Shown here piece by piece: positions 1-8,504 of a DNA stretch of 64,000 nt. A program made the position numbers and the translations under genes. The stretch is from positions 418,149 through 482,148 of the forward strand of contig NZ_NRQT01000004.1 in the NCBI RefSeq assembly GCF_004119455.1, read 5' to 3'. The stretch comes from Chryseobacterium sp. CH25. Its GTDB lineage: Bacteria; Bacteroidota; Bacteroidia; Flavobacteriales; Weeksellaceae. The notes below the pieces were generated by a model. It saw nothing but the letters and a program-made list of their open reading frames with translations, did not search any database and was not told the DNA's origin. Position 1 is the first letter of the stretch. Every line of letters begins with the position of its first letter.

Positions 1-260
1 CCTGGGAAGAAACCAATTGCCCGAAATGTAAAGAACACAATCTGATTAAAGGAAAAACTGCGGTTGGATGCTCTGATTTTAAAAACTGTGGGTTTAAAAT
101 TACGTTTGAAATATTTGGTAAAAAGCTTTCTGATAAACAGCTTTTAGATCTTGTGTTAAAAGGAAAAACCTCCAAACTGAAAGGTTTCAGTACTCATCCG
201 GAAGGTCTGGTAGAAGGAGTTCTTTCTTTGACGGATGATTTCCAGGTACAACTTAATTAA
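1..260 (+). CDS. topB: DNA topoisomerase III, C-terminal end (partial)
   Basis: The reading frame that starts at base 3 is open from the window edge to a TAA at 258-260 and gives about 85 residues. It contains one cysteine-bearing repeat (CPKC near the edge, then GCSDFKNCGFKI) followed by KKLSDKQLLDLVLKGKTS and a short tail. This is the pattern of the C-terminal repeat domain of Bacteroidota type IA topoisomerase III, which decatenates and relaxes negatively supercoiled DNA. The catalytic part lies outside the window, so the call rests on this tail only. Confidence 0.75.
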   Translation, partial: WEETNCPKCKEHNLIKGKTAVGCSDFKNCGFKITFEIFGKKLSDKQLLDLVLKGKTSKLKGFSTHPEGLVEGVLSLTDDFQVQLN

Positions 261-290
261 TATATCAATGCATAATCTTTTATCATAACC

Positions 291-319
291 TTTGTCATTC
301 TGACGAAGGAAGAATCTCA
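291..319. repeat. Single arm of a dispersed palindromic repeat
   Basis: The stretch TTTGTCATTCTGACGAAGGA followed by AGAATCTCA resembles the right arm of the long inverted repeat at 8409-8475 (TTTGTCATTCCGTAGGAATC). Both start with TTTGTCATTC and end in a GGA-(A)GAATCTCA-like tail. I recall similar sequences scattered through Chryseobacterium genomes. No matching left arm is visible here. Confidence 0.5.
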
Positions 320-360
320 GTATCGTTACCTTACTTAGGCTTCAAATAACAAACTTTTCT

Positions 361-416
361 AGTGGAGAATACGGGATTCGAACCCATGGCCTTTTGACTG
401 CCAGTCAAACGCGCTG
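361..416 (-). pseudogene. tRNA-Ala(GGC) remnant, 5' third missing
   Basis: On the minus strand a 17-base anticodon arm is intact: stem TTTGA, loop CTGGCAG with anticodon GGC, stem TCAAA. It is followed by a T arm ATGGG-TTCGAAT-CCCGT, the 3' acceptor strand ATTCTCC and discriminator A. The 5' acceptor strand (expected GGAGAAT) and most of the D arm are absent; the similarity stops near base 416 in an A/T run. The terminal CCA is also not encoded. It cannot fold as a functional tRNA. Such 3' fragments are typical scars of integrases that use tRNA 3' ends, but no integrase is in the window. Confidence 0.7.
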
Positions 417-448
417 TTAAAAAACAAAATGTTCAGGTATCCTATATA

Positions 449-1318
449 CTAATTTGCAGTAAACTTTTTCGGAGATTTTCCGGTAATCTGAGTGAATTTT
501 CTGTAAAAATATTCCAGTGTATTAAACCCGGATTCAAAACAAATATTTTTAATCCCAATTTCCGGATTGTTGATTAATAACTGTTTAGCATGTTCTATTC
601 TCAACTGAATAATATATTCCACGGGAGTACAGTTGTAAGAATGTTTGAATTTTTTAAACAGATTAGCCTCACTCATTCCTGCTAAGGAAGATAACTTTTT
701 GATCGTAATAGGCTCTCTGTAGTTTTGTCTGACAAAATGAACCACTTCCTGAAGTCCGTTCTGTACATTTTCTGTTCTGTCAGAGTGGAGTAGAATATGT
801 TTGGCATTAGTTTTCATCAGCTCGTAAATCAATTCCTTAAGACTCAGGTTCAAAAGAAAATCGGAAGTATTGTAAATGCTTTCATCCACTCTTCTGTTGT
901 ACAGATTAGTGAGACTTCTCCATAAAGACTCATCCGAGCTTACAAACTTTTTCACGGCATTTTCCTTCATCATAATTCCTGTTCTGTCCCAGTCGGGATG
1001 CCAGTTTTCAATAACTTCATGAAAAACACTGTCAATATATTCCTGTTCAATATTCAGCACCAGGCATTTAGTGGGTTCTTTGAAATCAGGGTGGATATCT
1101 ATACTCAGTTCTTTATTACAGGGCGGGATGAAGACACTTCTTTCATTAAACTCAAAAGTTTCCTCTTCACTACGGATGATTTTATTGCCACTCAGCATAA
1201 GTGTAATGACAGGTTTTTCAAAAAAGAAAGGAAAATTATAACATACTACATTCGTCTCAAATACATTCAATTCACCATAAGGAATGCTGAAAACGGTTCT
1301 TTCTTCGATCTTTTCCAT
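449..1318 (-). CDS. AraC-family transcriptional regulator
   Basis: This 289-residue protein has an AraC/XylS-type C-terminal DNA-binding domain at about residues 194-286. Both helix-turn-helix segments are visible: ITIKKLSSLAGMSEANLFKK and GIKNICFESGFNTLEYFYRKF, followed by the usual TGKSPKKF end. The N-terminal 190 residues look like a ligand-sensing or dimerisation part but carry no motif I recognise. It is transcribed away from the aldehyde dehydrogenase gene (about 100 bp between the starts), so it probably controls that operon. The inducer cannot be inferred from sequence. Confidence 0.85.
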   Translation of the reverse strand: MEKIEERTVFSIPYGELNVFETNVVCYNFPFFFEKPVITLMLSGNKIIRSEEETFEFNERSVFIPPCNKELSIDIHPDFKEPTKCLVLNIEQEYIDSVFHEVIENWHPDWDRTGIMMKENAVKKFVSSDESLWRSLTNLYNRRVDESIYNTSDFLLNLSLKELIYELMKTNAKHILLHSDRTENVQNGLQEVVHFVRQNYREPITIKKLSSLAGMSEANLFKKFKHSYNCTPVEYIIQLRIEHAKQLLINNPEIGIKNICFESGFNTLEYFYRKFTQITGKSPKKFTAN

Positions 1319-1417
1319 AGGATAGAGTTTAGGTTAAAAAAAATAGAGAATAAGTAAATGAATTATACCATGTTTTTGTCATTTTCGAATTGTTTAAAAT
1401 ACAAAATATTTAAAATA

Positions 1418-2824
1418 ATGGAAACAACATCGTTAGAAAAAGAAAAATCTCCTTCAAATACTGATTTTTTATCTCTTAATCCCTCTACTTTAGAGGTTAT
1501 TGGTAAAGTGAAAAATACTTCCCGTGAAGAAATAGATGTCATCATTGAAAAAGCAAAAAAGGCCCAAAAACTATGGGCTGCAAAGCCGGATGCTGAAAGA
1601 AAAGAGATTTTATTAAAAGTAGCAGACGCTTTACAAAGCAATTCAAAACATTTGGCGGAATGGATTACCAAGGAGCAGGGAAAACCGCTTAACGGAGCGG
1701 GTGCCAACTTTGAAATACAGGGCTGTATAGGCTGGACTCAGGTGCCGGCATCCCTGGATCTGCCTGAAGAAATTGTTTTTGAAGATGAAACCCGAAAAGA
1801 TATACTCTACAGAAATCCCATTGGAATTGTTGCTGCCATTGCACCCTGGAACTGGCCGCTAATGATTGCGATCTGGCAGATTATCCCATCATTGAGAATG
1901 GGGAATGCTGTGGTAATAAAACCTTCAGAATATACAACGTATTGCAGTCTGGAAATGATAAAAGTAATTAATTCTGTACTTCCTGAGGGTATTTTACAGG
2001 TAGTTACTGGAAAAGGAGACGTAGGAGCCTATCTTACAGGCCATCCGGAAATAGGGAAAATTATGTTTACCGGTTCTACGGCAACCGGGAAAAAAATCAT
2101 TGAAACTTCCGCTAATAATATGGCACGTCTTACGCTGGAATGTGGCGGAAATGATGCCGGTATTATTGTACCCGGGCTTGATGTTACCAAACATATAGAA
2201 AACATCTTCTGGGGAGCTTTTCTGAATATGGGGCAAACCTGTGCCTGCTTAAAAAGATTATATGTACACGAAGATGATTATGAAAATGTAGTTCAGGCAT
2301 TGGCAGACTATTCTTCCCATATTCCAATGGGAAATGGAGCGGATGAAAACGTAGTTCTGGGACCTGTACAAAATAAAATGCAGTACGATAAAATACAGGA
2401 TCTTATTCATGATGCAGAAAACACAGGAGCAGACTTCCTGTTCAAAGGCCAAAAGCCTGATCTGGAAGGCTATTTTATACCTGTAACCCTCATTGGAAAC
2501 GTTGATAATGGTGATAGAATTGTTGACGAAGAGCAATTCGGTCCTGTCTTGCCTGTCATAAAGTACAAAACATTAGAAGGAGCCATCAGCAAGGCTAATG
2601 ATTCAGAAAACGGATTGGGAGCTTCTGTCTGGAGCGATGATATTGAACAGGCTCAGAAAGTAGCCGCACAGCTGGATGCAGGAACAGTCTGGATCAATCA
2701 GCACGGAGCAATTCATCCGTTTGTCCCTTTCGGAGGAGCAAAACAGTCCGGTTATGGCGTAGAATTCGGAATTGAAGGATTAAAAGCGGTAACCACTCCC
2801 AAAGTAATCAGCATCAAAAAATAA
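1418..2824 (+). CDS. NAD(P)+-dependent aldehyde dehydrogenase
   Basis: This 468-residue member of the aldehyde dehydrogenase superfamily oxidises an aldehyde to a carboxylic acid with NAD(P)+. The catalytic pair is present: Glu241 in LTLECGGND and nucleophile Cys275 in MGQTCACL, 34 residues apart as in the family. The cofactor-binding part includes IAPWNWPL and FTGSTATGKKI. I chose the ATG at 1418 because the 20 extra residues from the ATG at 1358 (FLSFSNCLKYKIF) do not look like the family N-terminus. It lies 18 bp before a GMC oxidoreductase gene, suggesting a two-step alcohol-to-acid conversion. Substrate unknown. Confidence 0.88.
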   Translation: METTSLEKEKSPSNTDFLSLNPSTLEVIGKVKNTSREEIDVIIEKAKKAQKLWAAKPDAERKEILLKVADALQSNSKHLAEWITKEQGKPLNGAGANFEIQGCIGWTQVPASLDLPEEIVFEDETRKDILYRNPIGIVAAIAPWNWPLMIAIWQIIPSLRMGNAVVIKPSEYTTYCSLEMIKVINSVLPEGILQVVTGKGDVGAYLTGHPEIGKIMFTGSTATGKKIIETSANNMARLTLECGGNDAGIIVPGLDVTKHIENIFWGAFLNMGQTCACLKRLYVHEDDYENVVQALADYSSHIPMGNGADENVVLGPVQNKMQYDKIQDLIHDAENTGADFLFKGQKPDLEGYFIPVTLIGNVDNGDRIVDEEQFGPVLPVIKYKTLEGAISKANDSENGLGASVWSDDIEQAQKVAAQLDAGTVWINQHGAIHPFVPFGGAKQSGYGVEFGIEGLKAVTTPKVISIKK

Positions 2825-2842
2825 CCCTTTAAATTAAACCTC

Positions 2843-4393
2843 ATGAAATACGATTTTATAATTGTCGGTTCCGGTTCAGCAGGAGCTGTCATTGCTAACA
2901 GATTAAGTGAAAATGAAGATATAAACGTACTGCTGTTAGAAGCAGGTCCGAATGATAAAGTAAGTGAAGTGCAGGAACAGGCTGGTTGGCCCGCCATCTG
3001 GAATACAGAAAGAGATTGGGCTTATCATACCGTTGCACAGGAATATGCAGGCGGAAATACAAGATATTGGCCTCGTGGAAAAACCTTAGGTGGATCAAGT
3101 TCCATCAATGGAATGATCTACATCAGAGGACATCAGCAGGATTATGATCATTGGGCTTATAACGGATGTGTGGGCTGGGACTGGGAAAGTGTGCTGCCTT
3201 ACTTTAAAAAATCAGAAACTCATGAAGATGGAGGAGATGATACCCATGGTGGTGAAGGACCTCTTTTTGTAAGCCGCATCAAACGTCCGAATGCCATTTC
3301 AATAAGTGCTATTGAAGCATGTAAAGAATTAGGTTATCCATTAACGGATGATTTTAACAGAGAAATCTGGGGAGCGGGTCTGAATCATCTCAGTGTAGGA
3401 AAAGATGGCAAAAGGTGTTCTACAGCCAAAGCGTTCTTAGATCCTGTTTCATCACGGTCTAATTTGCATATTCAAACTGATGCACTGGCTCAAAAACTGA
3501 TTTTTGAAGGTGATCAATGCGTAGGTGTTCAATATATAAAGAATGGAAAATTACTGGAAGTTAAAGCAGATAAAGAAGTGATTGTGTCCTGCGGAACAAT
3601 AGAATCTGCAAAACTGCTTATGATTTCAGGGATTGGAGATAAAGAAGAGCTGGAGACGGTGGGAATTTCAGTGGTAAAAGACCTGAAAGGTGTTGGAAAA
3701 AACCTTCAGGATCACCTTTTAACAAGTGTTATTTTTAAAGCAAAAAAAGACATCCCTGCTCCTGAAGCCAATTTACTGGAAGCACAGCTCTTCTGGAAAA
3801 GCAAAGAAGAAATGGCCTTTCCCGATCTTCAGCCTTTATTTATGGGACTTCCTTATTACAGTCCGGGGTTCACCGGTCCTGAAAATGCATTTACATTCTG
3901 TGCCGGATTTATCAGACCAGCCAGCAGGGGATATATTAAATTGACATCTTCAGATCCGGATTCACCGCTGGAAATCAATCCAAGATACTTATCCGAAGAA
4001 TCTGATCTGGAAGCCCTTTATCAATGTGTGGAAATCTGTAGAGAAATGGGGCGCACAGAAGCCATGAAAGAATGGAATGATGGTGAAATTTACCCTGGAG
4101 AAGGTAAAATAAAAGACGAGGTGATCGATTATATCAAAAAATCATGCTCCACTTATCATCACATGACCGGAACCTGTAAAATGGGTATAGACAGCCTTTC
4201 TGTGGTTGATCCGAGATTAAAAGTATATGGTGTAAAAGGCCTTCGTGTAGCGGATGCTTCCATTATGCCGGATGTAGTTTCCGGGAATACCAATGCTCCT
4301 ACCATTATGATTGGAGAAAAAGCAGCAGATATGATTAAAGAAGATTATCATCTGAAAGAATCCGGAATAAAAGGAAAGTTATCGTTAGTTTAA
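2843..4393 (+). CDS. GMC-family FAD oxidoreductase (choline/alcohol dehydrogenase-like)
   Basis: A 516-residue flavoprotein of the glucose-methanol-choline family, which oxidises primary alcohols to aldehydes. Visible features are the FAD-binding IIVGSGSAGAVIANRL at residues 6-21, the signature GKTLGGSSSINGMIYIRG near 80-97, the active-site region YHHMTGTCKMG (His439/His440) and the closing SGNTNAPTIMIGEKAADM (Asn482-Met497). No signal peptide is seen, so it is probably cytoplasmic or membrane-peripheral. It is cotranscribed with the upstream aldehyde dehydrogenase and ends at a terminator. The pair resembles choline-to-betaine enzymes, but specificity cannot be assigned. Confidence 0.88.
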   Translation: MKYDFIIVGSGSAGAVIANRLSENEDINVLLLEAGPNDKVSEVQEQAGWPAIWNTERDWAYHTVAQEYAGGNTRYWPRGKTLGGSSSINGMIYIRGHQQDYDHWAYNGCVGWDWESVLPYFKKSETHEDGGDDTHGGEGPLFVSRIKRPNAISISAIEACKELGYPLTDDFNREIWGAGLNHLSVGKDGKRCSTAKAFLDPVSSRSNLHIQTDALAQKLIFEGDQCVGVQYIKNGKLLEVKADKEVIVSCGTIESAKLLMISGIGDKEELETVGISVVKDLKGVGKNLQDHLLTSVIFKAKKDIPAPEANLLEAQLFWKSKEEMAFPDLQPLFMGLPYYSPGFTGPENAFTFCAGFIRPASRGYIKLTSSDPDSPLEINPRYLSEESDLEALYQCVEICREMGRTEAMKEWNDGEIYPGEGKIKDEVIDYIKKSCSTYHHMTGTCKMGIDSLSVVDPRLKVYGVKGLRVADASIMPDVVSGNTNAPTIMIGEKAADMIKEDYHLKESGIKGKLSLV

Positions 4394-4415
4394 ATAGGGT
4401 TTGAAACTCAGAAAC

Positions 4416-4453
4416 AGCCACTTCATCAATTTTGAGGTGGCTATTTTCCTTTT
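4416..4453 (+). terminator. Rho-independent terminator after the GMC oxidoreductase
   Basis: Inverted repeat AGCCACTTCA / TTGAGGTGGCT with a short AT loop, followed by ATTTTCCTTTT. It lies 23 bp after the stop codon. Confidence 0.75.
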
Positions 4454-4521
4454 GGTGATGAATATGATGTAAATTAATATCATAGAGAACTGTTTATACA
4501 TCCGTAGAAAAATTCAATCCT

Positions 4522-4529
4522 TACCTTTG
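4522..4529 (+). promoter_or_regulatory. Bacteroidota -7 promoter element TACCTTTG
   Basis: Exact TAnnTTTG match 15 bp before the ATG at 4545. It overlaps the TTG codon (4527) of the longest frame, which shows that TTG is not the start. Confidence 0.65.
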
Positions 4530-4544
4530 TTTAAAATAAAATTC

Positions 4545-4967
4545 ATGACCCCAGAAAAAAAGAAACTCATTACAGACAGCTTTGACCGTTCAGAAACACT
4601 GAAATTTTATCAGGCAGAACTTCTGGAAGTAGAAACTGATTTCGTATCGATCAAGATTCCTAAAATGGAAATGATGACCAGAAAAGCAGGCATGTTCAAC
4701 GGAGCAATGATTGCTTCTTTGGTGGATGTTTCCTCAGGATATGCTGCGGTGAGCCATTATCCGGAAGACTGCTATGTGGTAACCGTTGAATTAAAAGTGA
4801 ATTACCTGCGTCCGGCGATGGGAGATGCTTTGGTATCAAAATCTTATGTCATCAAGGGAGGTTCAAAGATCAGTGTCATCAGAACAGAAATTTATGTGCA
4901 GAATGAAGGCTCAGGCTCAGAAAGTCATGTGGCTACTTCATTAGTAACAATGATGAAGATTAAATAA
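4545..4967 (+). CDS. PaaI-family hotdog-fold thioesterase
   Basis: A 140-residue protein with the compact hotdog layout: a long central helix region MFNGAMIASLVDVSSGYAAV with the conserved Asp, then beta strands VVTVELKVNYLRPAMGDALVSKSYVIKGG and a C-terminal strand SHVATSLVTMM. PaaI-type enzymes hydrolyse acyl- or aryl-CoA thioesters. The start is the ATG at 4545 because a promoter element occupies the bases just upstream. It is monocistronic in appearance. The natural acyl-CoA substrate is unknown. Confidence 0.75.
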   Translation: MTPEKKKLITDSFDRSETLKFYQAELLEVETDFVSIKIPKMEMMTRKAGMFNGAMIASLVDVSSGYAAVSHYPEDCYVVTVELKVNYLRPAMGDALVSKSYVIKGGSKISVIRTEIYVQNEGSGSESHVATSLVTMMKIK

Positions 4968-5086
4968 CACTTTTTAAGGTTGTACTGTGCAAAATCTTCC
5001 ATAAATAAAGGGTTTGAAGAAAATTTTTTCACAAAAATGGAATGGCTTTTGCTCCATACACCCCATAACTATTAAAAAATAACGAA

Positions 5087-5431
5087 ATGAACTTAATTAT
5101 CCGTTTGTTTGTCACCGCAATTGTGGCATACCTTTTAACTAAAGTTTTACCGGGAGTACATTTTGAAGGATTTTCGTCCGCGATTATCTTTGCCATTGTA
5201 CTTGGGGTTTTAAACATATTTGTAAAGCCTGTTTTAAGCCTGTTCGGGCTTCCGCTTACCATTCTTACCTTAGGATTCTTTGCGTTGGTTATTAATGCCG
5301 GAATTATCCTGATTGCTGATTATTTCATAGACAGTATGGTAGTTGATGGTTTCTGGTGGGCCTTTATTTTCAGTATTTTATTATCAATCGTAACTTCTCT
5401 GGCGAACTCAATGTTCTCAGATGGAGATTAA
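5087..5431 (+). CDS. Phage-holin-4_2/YvlD-like small membrane protein
   Basis: This 114-residue, very hydrophobic protein has four predicted membrane segments: residues 2-22, 30-50, 55-78 and 90-108. The pattern with VLPGVHFEGFSSAIIFAIVLGVLNIFVKPVL and LPLTILTLGFFALVINA is that of the YvlD / phage-holin-4 superfamily of bacterial inner-membrane proteins. Despite the family name these are normally chromosomal and not linked to phage; no phage genes are nearby. Function is not established. It is followed by a strong terminator. Confidence 0.75.
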   Translation: MNLIIRLFVTAIVAYLLTKVLPGVHFEGFSSAIIFAIVLGVLNIFVKPVLSLFGLPLTILTLGFFALVINAGIILIADYFIDSMVVDGFWWAFIFSILLSIVTSLANSMFSDGD

Positions 5432-5454
5432 TGATGAGACAAAATAAAAATAGA

Positions 5455-5490
5455 AAATTCCGTTGGTGTTGTATCAACGGAATTTTTTTT
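5455..5490 (+). terminator. Rho-independent terminator
   Basis: Perfect stem AAATTCCGTTG / CAACGGAATTT with a 9-base loop and a run of eight T. Confidence 0.9.
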
Positions 5491-5627
5491 GAGTTTAGGT
5501 ATTGGAGAATGAGGGATTTTGGCTGTTCACCCCCTTATTAAGAGTCTTAACCTTCTCTACTTTTCGATATTTTCTTTATACCACTAATTTTAATGTTAAT
5601 TCTTTCGGTAATTTTTATTTTAAATAT

Positions 5628-5635
5628 TAACTTTG
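5628..5635 (+). promoter_or_regulatory. -7 promoter element TAACTTTG for the S9 peptidase gene
   Basis: TAnnTTTG match about 83 bp upstream of the chosen ATG. The -33 element is not clear. Confidence 0.45.
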
Positions 5636-5710
5636 GCAATCTTTGAATTTAATGAAAGGATTTGATGAAATCAGTGTGGTTTTGCAGATCTGCTAAAAAT
5701 GAATGAACAT

Positions 5711-7705
5711 ATGAAACTTAAGTACAGTCTGCTGGCTCTGGCAGCTCCGCTTTTAATGAATGCACAACAATTAATGACGCCTGAAATTCTTTGGACTTTG
5801 AAAAAAGTGGGAGTACAGGCAGTTTCACCGGATCAGGCATCCCTTATTTATAAAGTAGGACAGGTAGATCTGAAAACAGAAAAAACAAAAAACGAGAACT
5901 TCTTTCTGAATGTTCTTAGTCAACAGGCTTCTAAAATCGATTTCGGTAAAAAAGCATTGATCCAGTGGGATAAAAACGGGATCTATGCGCAGGAAGGAGA
6001 TAAAATCTATCTTTCAAAAGATGCAGGGAAAACCTGGTCAGAATTCTATACGATTGGTGAAGTTGACAATATCGTTATTTCTCCGGATGGAAAAAGAATT
6101 GCTTTCAGTAAGCAGGTGTTGGTAGAAAAATTAATGGGGAAAGACAAATACAGTGATACTCCTAAAACTACCGCTCAGGTATATACAGATCTTAACCATA
6201 GACACTGGGACTACTTCAACGAAGGAAAATATAATCACGTATTTGTAGTAAACACTTCAGATAAAGTAGAAGTGGCTAAAGACCTGTTAGAAGGAAAAAC
6301 ATGGGATTCTCCTCAAAGACCTTTCGGTGGGGCTGAAGACTTTGTCTGGAGTCCGGATTCTGCACAGCTTTTATACGTTACAAAGCCTAAGAGCGGTAAA
6401 GAATATGCAACCAGTACGAATACGGATATCTTTGCTTATGATTTAGCTACAGGAACTACGAAGAACCTTACAGAATCAAACAAAGGATACGATATCAATC
6501 CAAAATTCAGCCCGGATGGAAAATCTCTGTTGTGGCAGAGTATGGCGAGAGATGGATATGAAGCAGATAAAAATGATGTGAAAATCTTAGATTGGAAGTC
6601 AGGTAAAACGACTAATCTTACTGCTGGTTGGGACGACAGTGTTTCAGGAGATGTACTTTGGGGTACAGATTCAAAAACGATCTATTTCACAGCCGCTTAC
6701 AGAGGAACTAAGCAGCTTTTCTCTTTGGATTCAAAATCTGCAAAAGTACAGCAGATTACCAAAGGAGATTTTGATGTGAATGAAGTTTTCACAGATAATA
6801 AAACTTCAGTAATCGTAGGAAGAACAGATGTAAACCATGCTACAGAATTATTCTCTGTAAACCTTAAAAACGGGGAGATGAAGCAGGTTACTGAAGCCAA
6901 TAAAGACATTTATGCTAAGTTAGCACAAGGAAAATCTGAGCTTAAAATGGTAAAAACTTCGGATGGTAAAGAAATGGGCGTATGGTTCCACTATCCACCG
7001 AACTTTGATCCTAATAAAAAATACCCAACATTGGTATACTGCCAGGGTGGACCACAATCTGCATTAACACAATATTTCAGCGTAAGATGGAACTTTGCTT
7101 TAATGACAGCGAATGATTATATCGTAGTGGCTCCAAACAGAAGAGGAATGCCGGGATGGGGAACAAAATGGAATGAGGAAATCTCAAGAGACTGGGGTGG
7201 ACAGCCAATGAGAGATTATCTTGCAGCAACAGATTATGCGAAAACATTACCGTATGTAGACGGAGACAGAGTAGCAGCTGTAGGAGCAAGTTATGGAGGA
7301 TACAGTGTATTTATGTTGGCTGGAATCCACGAAAACAGATTCAAAACATTCATTGCTCACGACGGATTATTCGATATGAAATCATGGTATTTGACTACTG
7401 AAGAACTTTGGTTTGCAAACTGGGATATTGGTTCTCCATGGGAAAAACCACAGCCAAAAGCATACACAGAGTTCAACCCAAGCAACTTCGTAGAGAAATG
7501 GAACAAACCAATCATGATTATTCAGGGTGGAATAGATTTCCGTGTACCTTATGAGCAAGGACAAGAAGCTTTCCAGGCGGCAAAACTAAGAGGGTTAAAA
7601 TCTAAAATGGTTTACTTCCCGAACGAAAATCACTGGGTACTTCATCCGCAAAACGGATTGGTATGGCAGAGAGAATTCTTCGACTGGTTAAAAGAAACAT
7701 TGTAA
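5711..7705 (+). CDS. Secreted S9-family (prolyl oligopeptidase / DPP-like) serine peptidase
   Basis: A 664-residue enzyme with signal peptide MKLKYSLLALAAPLLMNAQQ, a beta-propeller-like region with repeated 'SPDG/SPDS' blades (about residues 110-370) and a C-terminal alpha/beta-hydrolase domain. The catalytic triad is visible: Ser527 in GASYGGY, Asp609 in GGIDFRVP and His641 in PNENHW. S9 enzymes of this type cleave dipeptides or acyl-amino acids from peptides; in Bacteroidota they act in the periplasm on imported peptides. I prefer the ATG at 5711 over that at 5699 because it begins directly at the signal peptide. It is alone between a promoter and a hairpin. Confidence 0.9.
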   Translation: MKLKYSLLALAAPLLMNAQQLMTPEILWTLKKVGVQAVSPDQASLIYKVGQVDLKTEKTKNENFFLNVLSQQASKIDFGKKALIQWDKNGIYAQEGDKIYLSKDAGKTWSEFYTIGEVDNIVISPDGKRIAFSKQVLVEKLMGKDKYSDTPKTTAQVYTDLNHRHWDYFNEGKYNHVFVVNTSDKVEVAKDLLEGKTWDSPQRPFGGAEDFVWSPDSAQLLYVTKPKSGKEYATSTNTDIFAYDLATGTTKNLTESNKGYDINPKFSPDGKSLLWQSMARDGYEADKNDVKILDWKSGKTTNLTAGWDDSVSGDVLWGTDSKTIYFTAAYRGTKQLFSLDSKSAKVQQITKGDFDVNEVFTDNKTSVIVGRTDVNHATELFSVNLKNGEMKQVTEANKDIYAKLAQGKSELKMVKTSDGKEMGVWFHYPPNFDPNKKYPTLVYCQGGPQSALTQYFSVRWNFALMTANDYIVVAPNRRGMPGWGTKWNEEISRDWGGQPMRDYLAATDYAKTLPYVDGDRVAAVGASYGGYSVFMLAGIHENRFKTFIAHDGLFDMKSWYLTTEELWFANWDIGSPWEKPQPKAYTEFNPSNFVEKWNKPIMIIQGGIDFRVPYEQGQEAFQAAKLRGLKSKMVYFPNENHWVLHPQNGLVWQREFFDWLKETL

Positions 7706-7723
7706 GAAACAATATATCAATAG

Positions 7724-7778
7724 AAGCGGGCTTTAGCCCGCTTTACTTATAATAAATAGCTCCATTGGCTTTAGCCAA
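7724..7778. repeat. Two adjacent hairpins with a GGCTTTAGCC core
   Basis: AAGCGGGC-TTTA-GCCCGCTT (7724-7743) and TTGGC-TTTA-GCCAA (7765-7778) share the core GGCTTTAGCC. The first follows the S9 peptidase gene and may terminate it. A third relative, preceded by the same ATAGAAG, sits at 18017-18045 after another gene, which suggests a dispersed element used as a terminator. Confidence 0.6.
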
Positions 7779-7842
7779 AACTTAAATAAGAATATATTTT
7801 AAAATCTGCTTTATCGGCAAAATCTGCGAGAAATAAAATCTT

Positions 7843-7850
7843 TATATTTG
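7843..7850 (+). promoter_or_regulatory. -7 promoter element TATATTTG, 3 bp before the ATG
   Basis: Exact TAnnTTTG match. Its 3' end is only three bases before the ATG at 7854, so transcription should begin at or just inside the start codon, which predicts a leaderless message. It overlaps the TTG at 7848, ruling that out as a start. Confidence 0.55.
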
Positions 7851-7853
7851 AAT

Positions 7854-8345
7854 ATGCAAAACCGTATTTCATCATTTCCACCCCTTATTGATGACCAATC
7901 TGAAATTTTAATCCTGGGTTCCATTCCTGGAGTAAAATCCCTGGAAATGCAGCAATATTATGCCCATCCTCAAAACAAATTCTGGAGAATCATCCTCGAA
8001 CTGCTGAATGAAAAATTTACAGAAGATTATTCCAAAAGAATTGAAACTTTAAAGAAACATCATATTGCCCTTTGGGATGTTATTGATTCCTGCGAAAGAA
8101 AAGGAAGTCTGGATTCTGAGATTAAAAATGAAGAAGCCAATCAGATTGATGAACTTTTGGAAGAGCACCCGAATGTGAAAGCGATCTTCTGTAATGGTGG
8201 AAAATCGTATAAAAACTTGCAAAAGCTTTTAGGAAAAAATTATAAACTTCCCATTTTCCTAATGCCATCCACGAGCCCGCTTCATACTATTTCTTTTGAA
8301 AGAAAATTTGAGGAATGGAAGAGGGTTTTAGAGTTTATAGGGTGA
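7854..8345 (+). CDS. DNA-deoxyinosine glycosylase (uracil-DNA glycosylase superfamily)
   Basis: A 163-residue protein with the superfamily motifs LILGSIPG...QYYAHPQNKFW near the N-terminus and MPSTSPLH near residue 142. This combination is that of the hypoxanthine-DNA glycosylase branch of the uracil-DNA glycosylase fold, which removes deaminated adenine from DNA in base excision repair. Another member, Mug-like uracil glycosylase, is possible, but the AHPQNKFW and STSPLH motifs favour the deoxyinosine type. It stands alone with its own promoter. Confidence 0.8.
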   Translation: MQNRISSFPPLIDDQSEILILGSIPGVKSLEMQQYYAHPQNKFWRIILELLNEKFTEDYSKRIETLKKHHIALWDVIDSCERKGSLDSEIKNEEANQIDELLEEHPNVKAIFCNGGKSYKNLQKLLGKNYKLPIFLMPSTSPLHTISFERKFEEWKRVLEFIG

Positions 8346-8408
8346 GAGAGTGTTAGTATAGGTGGGATTTTAAGCTTTTAAAAATTTATATCTGACTCAT
8401 AAAAGTAA

Positions 8409-8475
8409 AGATTCCTACGGAATGACAAAGTGTGCAGATAATTTAAACGCTCTGTTTGTCATTCCGTAGGAATCT
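8409..8475. repeat. Long perfect inverted repeat (dispersed palindromic element)
   Basis: Two 21-bp arms, at 8409-8429 and 8455-8475, are perfect inverted copies (core ATTCCTACGGAATGACAAA) around a 25-base spacer. It lies between convergent genes and could fold into a bidirectional terminator-like hairpin. A diverged copy is at 44325-44391 and a single arm-like copy at 291-319. Confidence 0.8.
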
Positions 8476-8504
8476 CAATATTGTATTTTGACAAGTATAT
8501 AAAG

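Noticed and set aside
998..1357. Plus-strand frame opposite the AraC gene (119 codons)
   Set aside because: It is antisense to a clear AraC-family gene and has no family resemblance.
4527..4544. TTG start for the thioesterase
   Set aside because: The TTG is part of the TACCTTTG promoter element; ATG at 4545 fits better.
5087..5431. Prophage remnant suggested by the 'phage holin' family name
   Set aside because: The family is mostly chromosomal, and no phage structural, lysis or integrase genes are nearby.
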